Assembly: GCA_025929455.1 (NCBI GenBank)
Contig: JAICMB010000229.1
Span: 1 to 5,926 of the forward strand
DNA: 5,926 nt
Reading direction: 5' to 3'
Origin: Bryobacteraceae bacterium
GTDB lineage: Bacteria > Acidobacteriota > Terriglobia > Bryobacterales > Bryobacteraceae
Below, piece by piece: positions 1-5,926 of the stretch. A program made the translations under genes and the position numbers. Under the pieces are notes generated by a model. That model searched no databases and was not told where the DNA came from. It was given only the letters and a program-made list of their open reading frames with translations. Every line of letters starts with the position of its first letter. The first letter of the stretch is position 1.

Positions 1-137
1 ACGTCTGCTGCACTCCTGCGCGTGTTTCATTTTGGGGAGGAGGCCGATTGAAAATCGGCCGCAGGTTGAAAACCTGCCCCACACCGTCTGAATCTGCGTG
101 CGGCCTAGCCTTGCCTGACATTTTCATCCCGGTTGCC
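1..137. other. Non-coding region downstream of the AAA+ gene
   Basis: I see no credible gene here. A reading frame could open on the plus strand at a TTG at 48-50, but it starts inside a perfect hairpin, runs antisense into the AAA+ gene and resembles no known protein. On the minus strand an ATG at 30-28 opens ten codons to the window edge without a recognisable Shine-Dalgarno sequence. It could be the start of the next minus-strand gene but cannot be judged. The only clear structure is the double-hairpin element at 33-81. Confidence 0.6.
33..81. repeat. Twin-hairpin palindromic element (REP-like)
   Basis: Two perfect hairpins abut with no spacer. The first has 8-bp arms, GGCCGATT (42-49) and AATCGGCC (53-60). 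The second has 7-bp arms, GCAGGTT (61-67) and AACCTGC (71-77). Both loops are the same trinucleotide, GAA. The flanks TGGGG (33-37) and CCCCA (77-81) are also complementary and could close a three-way junction, sharing base 77 with the second hairpin. There is no T-run after the structure on either strand, so it is not a canonical intrinsic terminator. It lies 57 bases past the stop of the minus-strand AAA+ gene, where it could stabilise the 3' end of the transcript or attenuate read-through. The shape resembles dispersed intergenic REP/BIME-type elements. Only one copy is visible, so calling it a dispersed repeat is inference. Confidence 0.6.
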
Positions 138-1619
138 CTAGTTGTACTGCCGCCGCGGCCGGAACTTTCCTTCCTCACGTCCCTCCGGCTCTCTCCGCTT
201 CTCGCCCGCGACGTACCCGCTCTCTTCATTGCGGCTGATGCGGCGGTGCGCGCAGAGACCCTCTAAAATAAACTCGCCCGCCGAGACGCGCAGCGCATCC
301 GGCTCGCTCGCGCCCAAGCCGAGCGCGCGCGACTTCTCGAGCAGCCCCTGTATCCCGCCCAACTGCTTGATCAGCTCTGCCGCCGGCTCCGTCTCATCCA
401 GCTTCAGGGAGCCGCCCAATTCGAACCACTGTACGACGTGGTTCATATTCACGCCCTCGAAATACGAGTTGTAGACCTTCCCGACGGCCGCACGGATCAA
501 CTCTTTCGCAACTCCGTCGCCGCCCTTCAACTCGCCTTCGTACTCGAGCTCGATCTTTCCCGTGATGGACGGCAGCGCCGCATAAATATCCAGAATGCGC
601 GGCGCTGCCGCATCTTCGCGGTTCACCAGCGCGCGCCGCTCCGCATTCGACACCACGTTCTCGAGCACCGAAATCGGAAGCCGCTGCGAGACGCCGGACC
701 GCTTGTCCACCTTCTTGTCTTCGCGCGCCAGAAACGCAATGTGCTCCACTACCTCGCGAATGTAATTGGGGACCAGCGCCCGCACCGGCGACGGCCTCTC
801 GGTCCAGGATTCCTGCGTCGTTATCGCGATCCCGTGCTCCACCTGTGCCGGGTAGTGGGTGCGGATTTCGCTGCCGATGCGGTCCTTCAACGGCGTGATG
901 ATCTTGCCGCGCGCGGTGTAATCTTCGGGATTCGCGGTGAAAACCAGCATGAGGTCGAGCGGCAGACGAACCGGATAGCCTTTGATCTGGACGTCGCCCT
1001 CCTGCATGATATTGAACAGGCCAACCTGGATTTTTCCAGCCAGGTCGGGTAACTCGTTGATCGCGAAGATGCCGCGATTGGCGCGGGGCAGCAGGCCGTA
1101 GTGCACGGTCAGCTCGCTCGAAAGATCGTGACCGCCGCGCGCTGCTTTGATGGGATCGATGTCGCCGATCATATCCGCGATGGTGACGTCCGGCGTCGCG
1201 AGTTTCTCAACATAGCGCTGCTCACGGGTCATCCACGCGATGGGCGTGTCGTCACCCTGCTCCTCGACGATGTCGCGGCAATGCCGGCAGATCGGGTGAT
1301 ACGGGTTGTCGCGAATCTCACAGCGCGCGATGTACGGCGTGCGCTCGTCCAGCAGCGCGGCCAGCATTCGGATCAACCGCGTTTTGGCCTGCCCGCGCAA
1401 GCCCAGCAGGATGAAGTTGTGGCGCGCCAGAATGGCGTTTACGACCTGCGGCACGACCGTCTCGTCGTAACCGACCAAGCCCGGAAAGAGCTCTTCGCGG
1501 CGCTGCAGCTTGCAGATCAGGTTCTGCCTTAATTCATCTTTTACAGTTCTTTTACCGGTGCGGTCTTCGGAAAATCGGGAATCGCGGAGGGCGCCAAGCG
1601 TTTGTGGCAATGCGGCCAT
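138..1619 (-). CDS. AAA+ ATPase, magnesium-chelatase ChlI/MoxR-like
   Basis: A 493-residue cytoplasmic ATPase of the Mg-chelatase subunit I (ChlI/BchI) and MoxR-like AAA+ group. Such proteins form hexameric rings and use ATP to remodel or activate a partner, often a VWA-domain protein. Visible motifs, in order: Walker A GLRGQAKT (residues 73-80); a Cys/His cluster with C100, H108, C111, H113 and C114 that could bind zinc; a Walker B-like segment GIFAINEL (183-190), with Asn188 where Asp is usual but the catalytic Glu189 kept; a sensor-1 segment FTANPED (227-233); DRIGSEIR (246-253), with candidate arginine fingers; and a sensor-2-like SQRLP around R313. The C-terminal 30 residues are highly charged. 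It is longer than classical BchI (about 350 residues), and no other chlorophyll or cobalamin gene is visible, so true Mg chelation is unlikely. The ATG start is backed by GGGAG nine bases upstream; the stop is TAG. The substrate and partner are unknown; the partner may lie past the left edge. Confidence 0.88.
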   Translation of the reverse strand: MAALPQTLGALRDSRFSEDRTGKRTVKDELRQNLICKLQRREELFPGLVGYDETVVPQVVNAILARHNFILLGLRGQAKTRLIRMLAALLDERTPYIARCEIRDNPYHPICRHCRDIVEEQGDDTPIAWMTREQRYVEKLATPDVTIADMIGDIDPIKAARGGHDLSSELTVHYGLLPRANRGIFAINELPDLAGKIQVGLFNIMQEGDVQIKGYPVRLPLDLMLVFTANPEDYTARGKIITPLKDRIGSEIRTHYPAQVEHGIAITTQESWTERPSPVRALVPNYIREVVEHIAFLAREDKKVDKRSGVSQRLPISVLENVVSNAERRALVNREDAAAPRILDIYAALPSITGKIELEYEGELKGGDGVAKELIRAAVGKVYNSYFEGVNMNHVVQWFELGGSLKLDETEPAAELIKQLGGIQGLLEKSRALGLGASEPDALRVSAGEFILEGLCAHRRISRNEESGYVAGEKRREPEGREEGKFRPRRQYN

Positions 1620-1628
1620 AGTGAAAAA

Positions 1629-1633
1629 CTCCC
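1629..1633 (-). promoter_or_regulatory. Ribosome binding site of the AAA+ gene
   Basis: On the minus strand GGGAG lies nine bases before the ATG at 1619-1617. It supports that start as the real one, and no other well-placed start is needed to explain the protein. Confidence 0.5.
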
Positions 1634-1662
1634 ACGCGGCGTGAGGCTAAAAATCTACCCGG

Positions 1663-1671
1663 ATTGTATCA
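1663..1671 (-). promoter_or_regulatory. Candidate extended -10 promoter for the AAA+ gene
   Basis: The minus strand reads TGATACAAT. This is an extended -10 (TG, one base, then TACAAT, five of six matches to TATAAT). No good TTGACA-like -35 is found at 16-18 bases upstream, which is tolerated in extended -10 promoters. Transcription would begin near 1656 and give a leader of about 36 bases containing the GGGAG ribosome site. The prediction rests on motif matching only. Confidence 0.4.
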
Positions 1672-1687
1672 CCGCGTTTCGGACCGT

Positions 1688-1699
1688 CCTGTTTACAGG
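1688..1699. promoter_or_regulatory. Small palindrome, possible operator
   Basis: CCTGTTTACAGG has two perfect 5-base arms around a central TT. It covers the place where a -35 box would sit for the minus-strand promoter candidate at 1663-1671, and lies upstream of the divergent plus-strand gene. It could be a repressor or activator site, but a 5-bp-arm palindrome can also arise by chance. It has CTGT and ACAG half-sites only two bases apart, so it is not an E. coli-type LexA box, which needs eight. Confidence 0.2.
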
Positions 1700-1867
1700 G
1701 TGTTTGAGAAATTGAGCGGCACGCCCGCACTTTGGACGTATAGATGGATGCGCGCGGGCGCGATAGCGGGTTCACCGGATTTCGACCCGCCGCGCGCCGC
1801 GTTCTGGAAACGGTGAGCATCGTTCCCGGGTTCGCGGGCGGTGATAGAGTATGTAACCAGAGCATTA

Positions 1868-1875
1868 TAAGGAGG
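1868..1875 (+). promoter_or_regulatory. Strong Shine-Dalgarno that sets a GTG start
   Basis: TAAGGAGG is a near-perfect complement to the 3' end of 16S rRNA and sits six bases before the GTG at 1882. This places the start of the large exported protein at 1882 rather than at the upstream in-frame ATG at 1744, which has no such site. Confidence 0.85.
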
Positions 1876-1881
1876 GGGTTC

Positions 1882-4800
1882 GTGAGAAGTCTTCCGATCC
1901 TCGTTGGTTTCACGGCATGCTATTTACTGTGCGGCGCGGCGAGCGCCGCGGACGATCTGGCGCAACGCGCCTGGTCGCTCGAAGCGAAGGGGGACTCCGC
2001 CGGCGCGCAGGCATTACTGCGCGAGGCCGCCGAAGCGCCCGATGCCAAAGCGCCCGCGCTGCTGGTGTGGGCCCAGTACCTGGACGTGCATCGCGATCCC
2101 GCCGCCCGCGAAGTGTTTCAGCGCGTCTTTCGCGCCGCCGACGATAGCGGGACCAAGCGCGCCGCCGCGCGGCGTCTCGTGTTGCTCGACCTCGAAGCCG
2201 GTGAAGATGCGTCCGCGCGCAAGGATCTCGAAAATTATCGCGCCGCCGGCGGGACCGATCTGTCGTGGCCCGGGCCGGCGCCCGCTCCGCAGGCGAAGTC
2301 CACGATCGTAATACCCGGACCGCTGCGCTCGTTCGCGCGCATGGCCGCGCTGTCGCCCGACTTGGGCGTCGAAGATGTGATCCCCGCGCTCGCGCGCAAC
2401 GTGGTGACCAATGGCTATCAAGCGGCCAACAGCAACGAGGCGCTCGAAGCCACCGAATATCTGAAGCTCGTGATGCGGTACCTGACGCAGGCGCGCGAGT
2501 TGGAAAAGCTCGCCGGCAAAGATAAAGTTTTGCGCATCGACACGTGCGAATCGAGCGCCACCGGCGATCTGCTGCGTGTGCTCGGCTATCGTATGCGGGG
2601 CGCCTGCGGCAGCGACGTGGTGCTCGAAACCGTGAACGCCACGCGCGCGTTTCTCACCATCGACTCCGGGTTTCCGCTCGCCGAACTCGAACAGTGCCTG
2701 CGCACCAGCCGGCCGTTTTCTTATCCGTACGGACCGACGCAAGTGCCGATCATGTACGACACCGCGTACTGGTATTCGGCCCGGCCCGAGCCGCAGACTC
2801 CTGCGGACTTTCTCGATTTTCTGATCAGCGATCCATCGCTGTGCCGTCTGTACCTGGGTCTCTCGAAACTGGAACCGCAAACGGCGGAAGCGATTCGTAA
2901 AAGCGTGCCCGCGCCGCGCCTGCGAGCGTACGCGCACGTCCTCGATTTCTACGGCGCCATGTTCCAGATTCGCGATGACAAGGCTGTCGTGCCCGGCGGC
3001 GCGGCCAGCGAAAAAGCGTGGGCCGATCTCACCGGCGTTTCGCCCGCCAAAGGCGGCACGTTTTACGAACGCCTCATCGCGCACGACGACGGCTGGCTGG
3101 CCAGCTATTTCGACGCACTCGCGCGCATCACGGACAATCCCGCGAATGGGAACGTGCAGGCATATCTCACACAACCGGACCGGTTGAAGCGCTTCTATGC
3201 CGCGATTCGCGGCAAGGTGACCAGTCCCGGCCCCGCGCGTCCCGTGTTTCGCGCCAACACCGATATGCTGCTGCTCACCACGCGCCTGCGACTCGATGCG
3301 GACGGACGCCCGCACATTCCGGGCGGCATCGGTGTGTGGCGCGATCTGTTCATCTCGCACCCGAAAGGCAGCAAGTACGATCAGCGGCTCACCAAAGCCG
3401 CGCCCGGCTGGAAGGCGCCCGACGATGTTCTCGAAGCGCTGTTCGGACTTTGCCGCAAGAGCGTCGAAAACGAGCCGCTGAAAATCTTCATGGCGCTGAG
3501 CGACGTGGACCGCCATCGCACAACGCCGCTCGATCCCGAAACCGCGGCGCTGTTGGCGCGCAACTGGCACGAGTTCGGCGCGCAATATCCGATTCTCGCG
3601 GAAGCGCATGAAATTTCGAACACCAACATCGCCGCGTTCATCGACATGATGTCGGAGCTCAACGGCATCCATGACGGCGGCACGCGCGCCGATGCGGCGG
3701 GGACAGCGCAGTCACTGATCGGGCTGTGGCAGATTTTCTATCGCCAGGGCTCCATTCCATCGGCAGACGCCAACGCCGTTTTCGCAAAACTGGTCGACGC
3801 GTGCAAAACCATGCGCACCGAGCGCGAAATTTTCGACGGCGGCCGCACCGGCGTGAACATTCTCCTCGCCGCAACGGGCGCGCCCGCGAGCGTTTCTCCG
3901 CAAGACCGCATGGTCGACCTGCTGGCCGGCACGCTCCAAACCACCGATTCGGAATCGCATAACCGGCTGGTGGAAGACATGATCCGTATCTTCGAGTCGC
4001 AACGGCTGATTTCGCTGAAGACGCTGTTCGACTTGAACGATCAACTGGAAGCGCTCGCGCACGGCGCCAAGCCCGACATGAAGTTGATCGACAAAACCGC
4101 CGCGCGTATTTCGGAAATCCAGCTTCCGCGCAACTCGCTCAGCGGAGTGGAAAGGAACTCGCTCGCGTTCGGCTACTGGCCTGAGAAGCACATCGAAGCA
4201 CAGCGCAAGTTGAACCTGAAAGCACTGGTCGACAAAGCCGCCCACGATCCGAAGAAGGTGCCTGACGTAAGCGCGATGCTGGCGCCGTTCCTGCGCGATA
4301 CACTGGTCGGCCTCAACTACGTGCACTACGCTCCGCCGGGTGCGCAGATTCTGCTTACGAACCCGCTGTTTGTGCGCAGCCACGACTTCATCGGCATGCA
4401 GGGCTCCAGCCAGACCTGGAAAGCTACGGAAGTGATGGGAACCGGCTGGCCTACCAGCGGCGGCGGCAAACTGGTCGGCTCGCTGGTGAGCGTCCCTTAC
4501 GCGCTGGCCGAGGCGGAGCAGAATTTCCTGATCCCCTCGCGCGAGCAGGCTCTCATTTGGGGCGACCTCGTTCCGCAAATGCTCGTCACCGCTACCGTGC
4601 CGCGCTGGTGGCAGGTCAGTCCGGCGCAGTTGCACTGGGTCGGATTGCACATGGATTATGCGGAAAATCTGATGGCCGAAGCCGCGCTGAACCCGTCGCG
4701 GCGTGAGGGCGTGCTGGCCGCTTTGGGCAATCATGCGCCGCCGGCGCGCGTGGCGCGTGTATCGTCGCTGCTTGCCGCCGAGCATGTGCGCTCCGCGATC

Positions 4801-5274
4801 GATGACATGACTCCCGCCGAAATGTTCTGGATCGCCGCCGATCAGGCGCGCGACGCCGCCGATCCGCTGGCGCGCGAGATTCGCGCCGAAGCCGCCGCCG
4901 ATCCGTCGCATCTGAACTACGCCGCCATCTCGCGGCGCTTCGGCACGCCCAAGCCGACCCTCGCGAATTCGTATTCACCGCAGTTGCTCAACCTGCGCAC
5001 CTTCCCGACGTTGATGGGCTACTCCAGCCGTATCCTGGCCGAGAGCTGGGAGTCCAACCTGCTGTATTACGCGGCGCTCGCGGACGAGACTCACACGCCG
5101 CCCTCGCAGTTGAACGTGCTGGTGCCGGCCTGGACGCGCTCCACGGTCGAGCGCATCTTCGCAACGCACCTGGAGGACTGGCCGGCCTTGCTACGCTCCT
5201 TGCGCACGGTCGGCGACGAGGTGCGGCGCAAGAGCACGGCGGCAGCGGGCGCTCCGGTGGCGGGAGGTTTCTAG
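1882..5274 (+). CDS. Large exported protein of unknown function
   Basis: I do not recognise a named family. The 1130-residue product starts at a GTG behind a very strong ribosome site. It opens with a Sec signal peptide: Arg2, a hydrophobic core through about residue 18, and a likely cut after the ASA motif at residue 22. Residues 24-124 are Ala-rich amphipathic helices resembling TPR or Sel1-type repeats, followed by a Pro-rich linker near 130-140. The rest is mostly helical by composition, with no transmembrane segment or catalytic motif that I can identify. Two modules, residues 369-416 and 478-523, resemble each other: a PGG turn, W, DL, P, RL, GW, then an AL helix. The tail is low-complexity Ala/Gly. 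It probably sits in the periplasm or outer envelope and may be a scaffold or protein-interaction platform. It lies 36 bases upstream of the exported VWA gene and is probably in the same operon. The reading frame is intact; the function is unknown. Confidence 0.85.
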   Translation: MRSLPILVGFTACYLLCGAASAADDLAQRAWSLEAKGDSAGAQALLREAAEAPDAKAPALLVWAQYLDVHRDPAAREVFQRVFRAADDSGTKRAAARRLVLLDLEAGEDASARKDLENYRAAGGTDLSWPGPAPAPQAKSTIVIPGPLRSFARMAALSPDLGVEDVIPALARNVVTNGYQAANSNEALEATEYLKLVMRYLTQARELEKLAGKDKVLRIDTCESSATGDLLRVLGYRMRGACGSDVVLETVNATRAFLTIDSGFPLAELEQCLRTSRPFSYPYGPTQVPIMYDTAYWYSARPEPQTPADFLDFLISDPSLCRLYLGLSKLEPQTAEAIRKSVPAPRLRAYAHVLDFYGAMFQIRDDKAVVPGGAASEKAWADLTGVSPAKGGTFYERLIAHDDGWLASYFDALARITDNPANGNVQAYLTQPDRLKRFYAAIRGKVTSPGPARPVFRANTDMLLLTTRLRLDADGRPHIPGGIGVWRDLFISHPKGSKYDQRLTKAAPGWKAPDDVLEALFGLCRKSVENEPLKIFMALSDVDRHRTTPLDPETAALLARNWHEFGAQYPILAEAHEISNTNIAAFIDMMSELNGIHDGGTRADAAGTAQSLIGLWQIFYRQGSIPSADANAVFAKLVDACKTMRTEREIFDGGRTGVNILLAATGAPASVSPQDRMVDLLAGTLQTTDSESHNRLVEDMIRIFESQRLISLKTLFDLNDQLEALAHGAKPDMKLIDKTAARISEIQLPRNSLSGVERNSLAFGYWPEKHIEAQRKLNLKALVDKAAHDPKKVPDVSAMLAPFLRDTLVGLNYVHYAPPGAQILLTNPLFVRSHDFIGMQGSSQTWKATEVMGTGWPTSGGGKLVGSLVSVPYALAEAEQNFLIPSREQALIWGDLVPQMLVTATVPRWWQVSPAQLHWVGLHMDYAENLMAEAALNPSRREGVLAALGNHAPPARVARVSSLLAAEHVRSAIDDMTPAEMFWIAADQARDAADPLAREIRAEAAADPSHLNYAAISRRFGTPKPTLANSYSPQLLNLRTFPTLMGYSSRILAESWESNLLYYAALADETHTPPSQLNVLVPAWTRSTVERIFATHLEDWPALLRSLRTVGDEVRRKSTAAAGAPVAGGF
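2986..3129 (+). repeat. Internal protein module, copy A
   Basis: This encodes residues 369-416 of the large exported protein. Allowing short gaps, about 16 positions match copy B at 3313-3450. The shared skeleton is PGG, W-x-DL, P with K and G shortly after, RL, GW and a final AL. The similarity is at protein level; the DNA has diverged, so the duplication is old. Confidence 0.5.
3313..3450 (+). repeat. Internal protein module, copy B
   Basis: This encodes residues 478-523 of the large exported protein, 109 residues after copy A. It keeps the PGG turn, WRDL, the P-K-G segment, RL, GW and EAL. The region before each copy also ends in an Arg/Asp-rich stretch, so the true repeat unit may be longer than the 46-48 residues marked. 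Confidence 0.5.
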
Positions 5275-5300
5275 GGTTACATGCAGGGGAAAAAAGCGTC

Positions 5301-5305
5301 AAGGA
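5301..5305 (+). promoter_or_regulatory. Ribosome binding site of the VWA gene
   Basis: AAGGA lies five bases before the ATG at 5311 and favours that start. An in-frame ATG at 5281 has GGGAGG (5262-5267) 13 bases upstream, inside the last codons of the preceding gene. That is a looser fit, but it cannot be excluded. Confidence 0.5.
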
Positions 5306-5310
5306 ACCAT

Positions 5311-5926
5311 ATGAAGGCGATCGCATATCTTACGACGGCCGTAGTGTGCGCGGGGGCATTTTGGGTGTACGCGCAAGAGCGCCCCACTTTTCGCGTCAAG
5401 GTCGACATGGTGGTGCTCAGCTTCACCGTGACGGACAACAAGGGCCGCTACGTGAACGGGCTGAAGCACTCGGATTTTAAAATTACCGAGGATGGCATTC
5501 CGCAGAAGATCAATACGTTCGGGGAAGGGAACAAGCCGCCGGTGCAGGTGCTGGCGGACGGCAGCACGCGGCCGCTCGCGGCCCCCGCAGACGCCGGGAT
5601 TGACGTGCGCACGGATTCCTTCGTCGGCACCAACGTGTTCGTGTTGTTCGATACCAGCAACTACATGTACCGCGGGTTCGTGTACGCGTCCGACGCTATC
5701 GCCGATTTCGTGCGCGGGCTCGACCGTGCCGATTCCGTCGCGGTATATACGTTCAGCCGCAATTTGTCGCGTGTGTCATCGCTGGAGCACGACCGCAATC
5801 AAGCGATCTTCGGGTTGCGTAAAGCCGTGGCCGGCGACGATGCCGCGCTGTACAACTGCCTTCTGCTCACGCTGCGCGACGCGTCGAAGATACCGGGGCG
5901 TAAGGTAGTGATCGTGTTCTCTAACG
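5311..5926 (+). CDS. Exported VWFA-related acidobacterial protein, partial
   Basis: This is the first 205 residues of a protein cut by the window edge. It has a signal peptide (Lys2, hydrophobic core, likely cut after VYA at residue 21). Residues 27-70 form the beta-rich lead-in typical of the 'VWFA-related Acidobacterial domain' family (TIGR03436), with VDMVVLSFTV and then a DFKITEDG motif (55-62). The VWA fold begins near residue 108 with VFVLFDTS. VWA domains normally bind a divalent metal through a MIDAS site and mediate protein contacts. Here the site looks degraded: DTSNY (114-118) in place of DxSxS, Ala in the usual Thr position near DDAALYN (176-182), and FSN (203-205) where an Asp is usual. 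It probably acts outside the cytoplasm in a binding or assembly role. It follows the large exported gene with no terminator and is probably co-transcribed. An alternative start at 5281 would add ten residues. Confidence 0.85.
   Translation, partial: MKAIAYLTTAVVCAGAFWVYAQERPTFRVKVDMVVLSFTVTDNKGRYVNGLKHSDFKITEDGIPQKINTFGEGNKPPVQVLADGSTRPLAAPADAGIDVRTDSFVGTNVFVLFDTSNYMYRGFVYASDAIADFVRGLDRADSVAVYTFSRNLSRVSSLEHDRNQAIFGLRKAVAGDDAALYNCLLLTLRDASKIPGRKVVIVFSN

Larger units (their letters stand above)
1620..1881. other. Divergent intergenic region
   Basis: These 262 bases separate two divergently transcribed genes. The minus-strand half holds the extended -10 candidate and the small palindrome. On the plus-strand side I could not find a convincing sigma-70 promoter. 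TATAGA at 1739-1744 and TAGAGT at 1845-1850 are weak -10 look-alikes without matching -35 boxes. The plus-strand frame stays open from an ATG at 1744, but its first 46 codons encode no signal peptide or recognisable domain, and I treat them as leader. Confidence 0.5.

Noticed and set aside
1..30. Possible start of a further minus-strand gene (ATG at 30-28)
   Set aside because: Only ten codons are visible and the upstream bases on that strand are C-rich rather than a Shine-Dalgarno sequence. There is too little to call.
48..266. Short plus-strand frame starting at a TTG after a GGAGGAGG-like stretch
   Set aside because: It begins inside the perfect twin hairpin, then runs antisense over the C-terminal end of the AAA+ gene, and its product has no recognisable features.
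138..1619. True magnesium chelatase for chlorophyll or cobalamin synthesis
   Set aside because: The protein is much longer than BchI, has the Asn change in Walker B and an added Cys/His cluster, and no tetrapyrrole gene is nearby.
1806..1826. GGAAACG and CGTTCC as an ECF sigma promoter or hairpin
   Set aside because: The spacing between a GGAAC-like -35 and the CGTT is about half of what an ECF promoter needs, and the inverted repeat has a mismatch.
2014..3672. Long open frame antisense to the large exported gene (552 codons)
   Set aside because: It is a by-product of high GC content and codon bias on the opposite strand. The plus-strand frame has a signal peptide, a strong ribosome site and coherent protein features, and this one has none.
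4447..4476. Gly-rich WPTSGGGKL segment resembling a P-loop
   Set aside because: The spacing does not fit GxxxxGK[ST]: the required first Gly is a Pro and the residue after Lys is Leu. An exported protein would also have little ATP to bind.
4831..4905. Three near-identical GCCGCCGATC strings near the end of the large gene
   Set aside because: They encode short Ala-Ala-Asp runs in an Ala-rich helix and are explained by codon bias rather than by a DNA repeat element.
3712..4911. Second long antisense frame (399 codons)
   Set aside because: It has the same GC-rich shadow character, with Arg-, His- and Gln-rich composition and no domain.

Overview
The window suggests a GC-rich member of the Acidobacteriota, probably of the Solibacter/Bryobacter kind. 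The strongest clue is the gene cut by the right edge. It encodes an exported protein with the layout of the 'VWFA-related Acidobacterial domain' family, which is expanded in that phylum. The phylum call is an inference from protein families and composition, with no marker gene to confirm it. No rRNA, tRNA, CRISPR array, transposase or phage gene was seen.

Layout. Positions 1-137 are non-coding and hold a compact element of two perfect, directly abutting hairpins that share the same GAA loop, enclosed by a short outer stem. Positions 138-1619 (minus strand) encode a 493-residue AAA+ ATPase of the magnesium-chelatase ChlI/MoxR-like class. It has a clear Walker A motif, an Asn in place of the usual Walker B Asp, and a Cys/His cluster. 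Positions 1620-1881 are a divergent intergenic region with an extended -10 promoter candidate for the minus-strand gene, a small palindrome just upstream of it, and a near-perfect Shine-Dalgarno sequence for the plus-strand gene. Positions 1882-5274 (plus) encode an exported protein of about 1130 residues that I do not recognise. It has a signal peptide, an N-terminal TPR-like helical stretch and an internal duplication. From 5311 the plus strand encodes the first 205 residues of the exported VWA protein, which runs off the window. Only 36 bases and no terminator separate it from the large gene, so the two are probably co-transcribed.

How the parts may work together. The AAA+ protein is cytoplasmic, and its family typically works with a cytoplasmic VWA partner. 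Such a partner is not in this window and may lie beyond the left edge. The two plus-strand products carry signal peptides and so act outside the cytoplasm. The divergent layout allows shared regulation, but the sequence does not prove that the three proteins form one system. The best leads are the large unknown exported protein with its repeated module, the apparently degraded metal site in the VWA protein, and the double-hairpin element.
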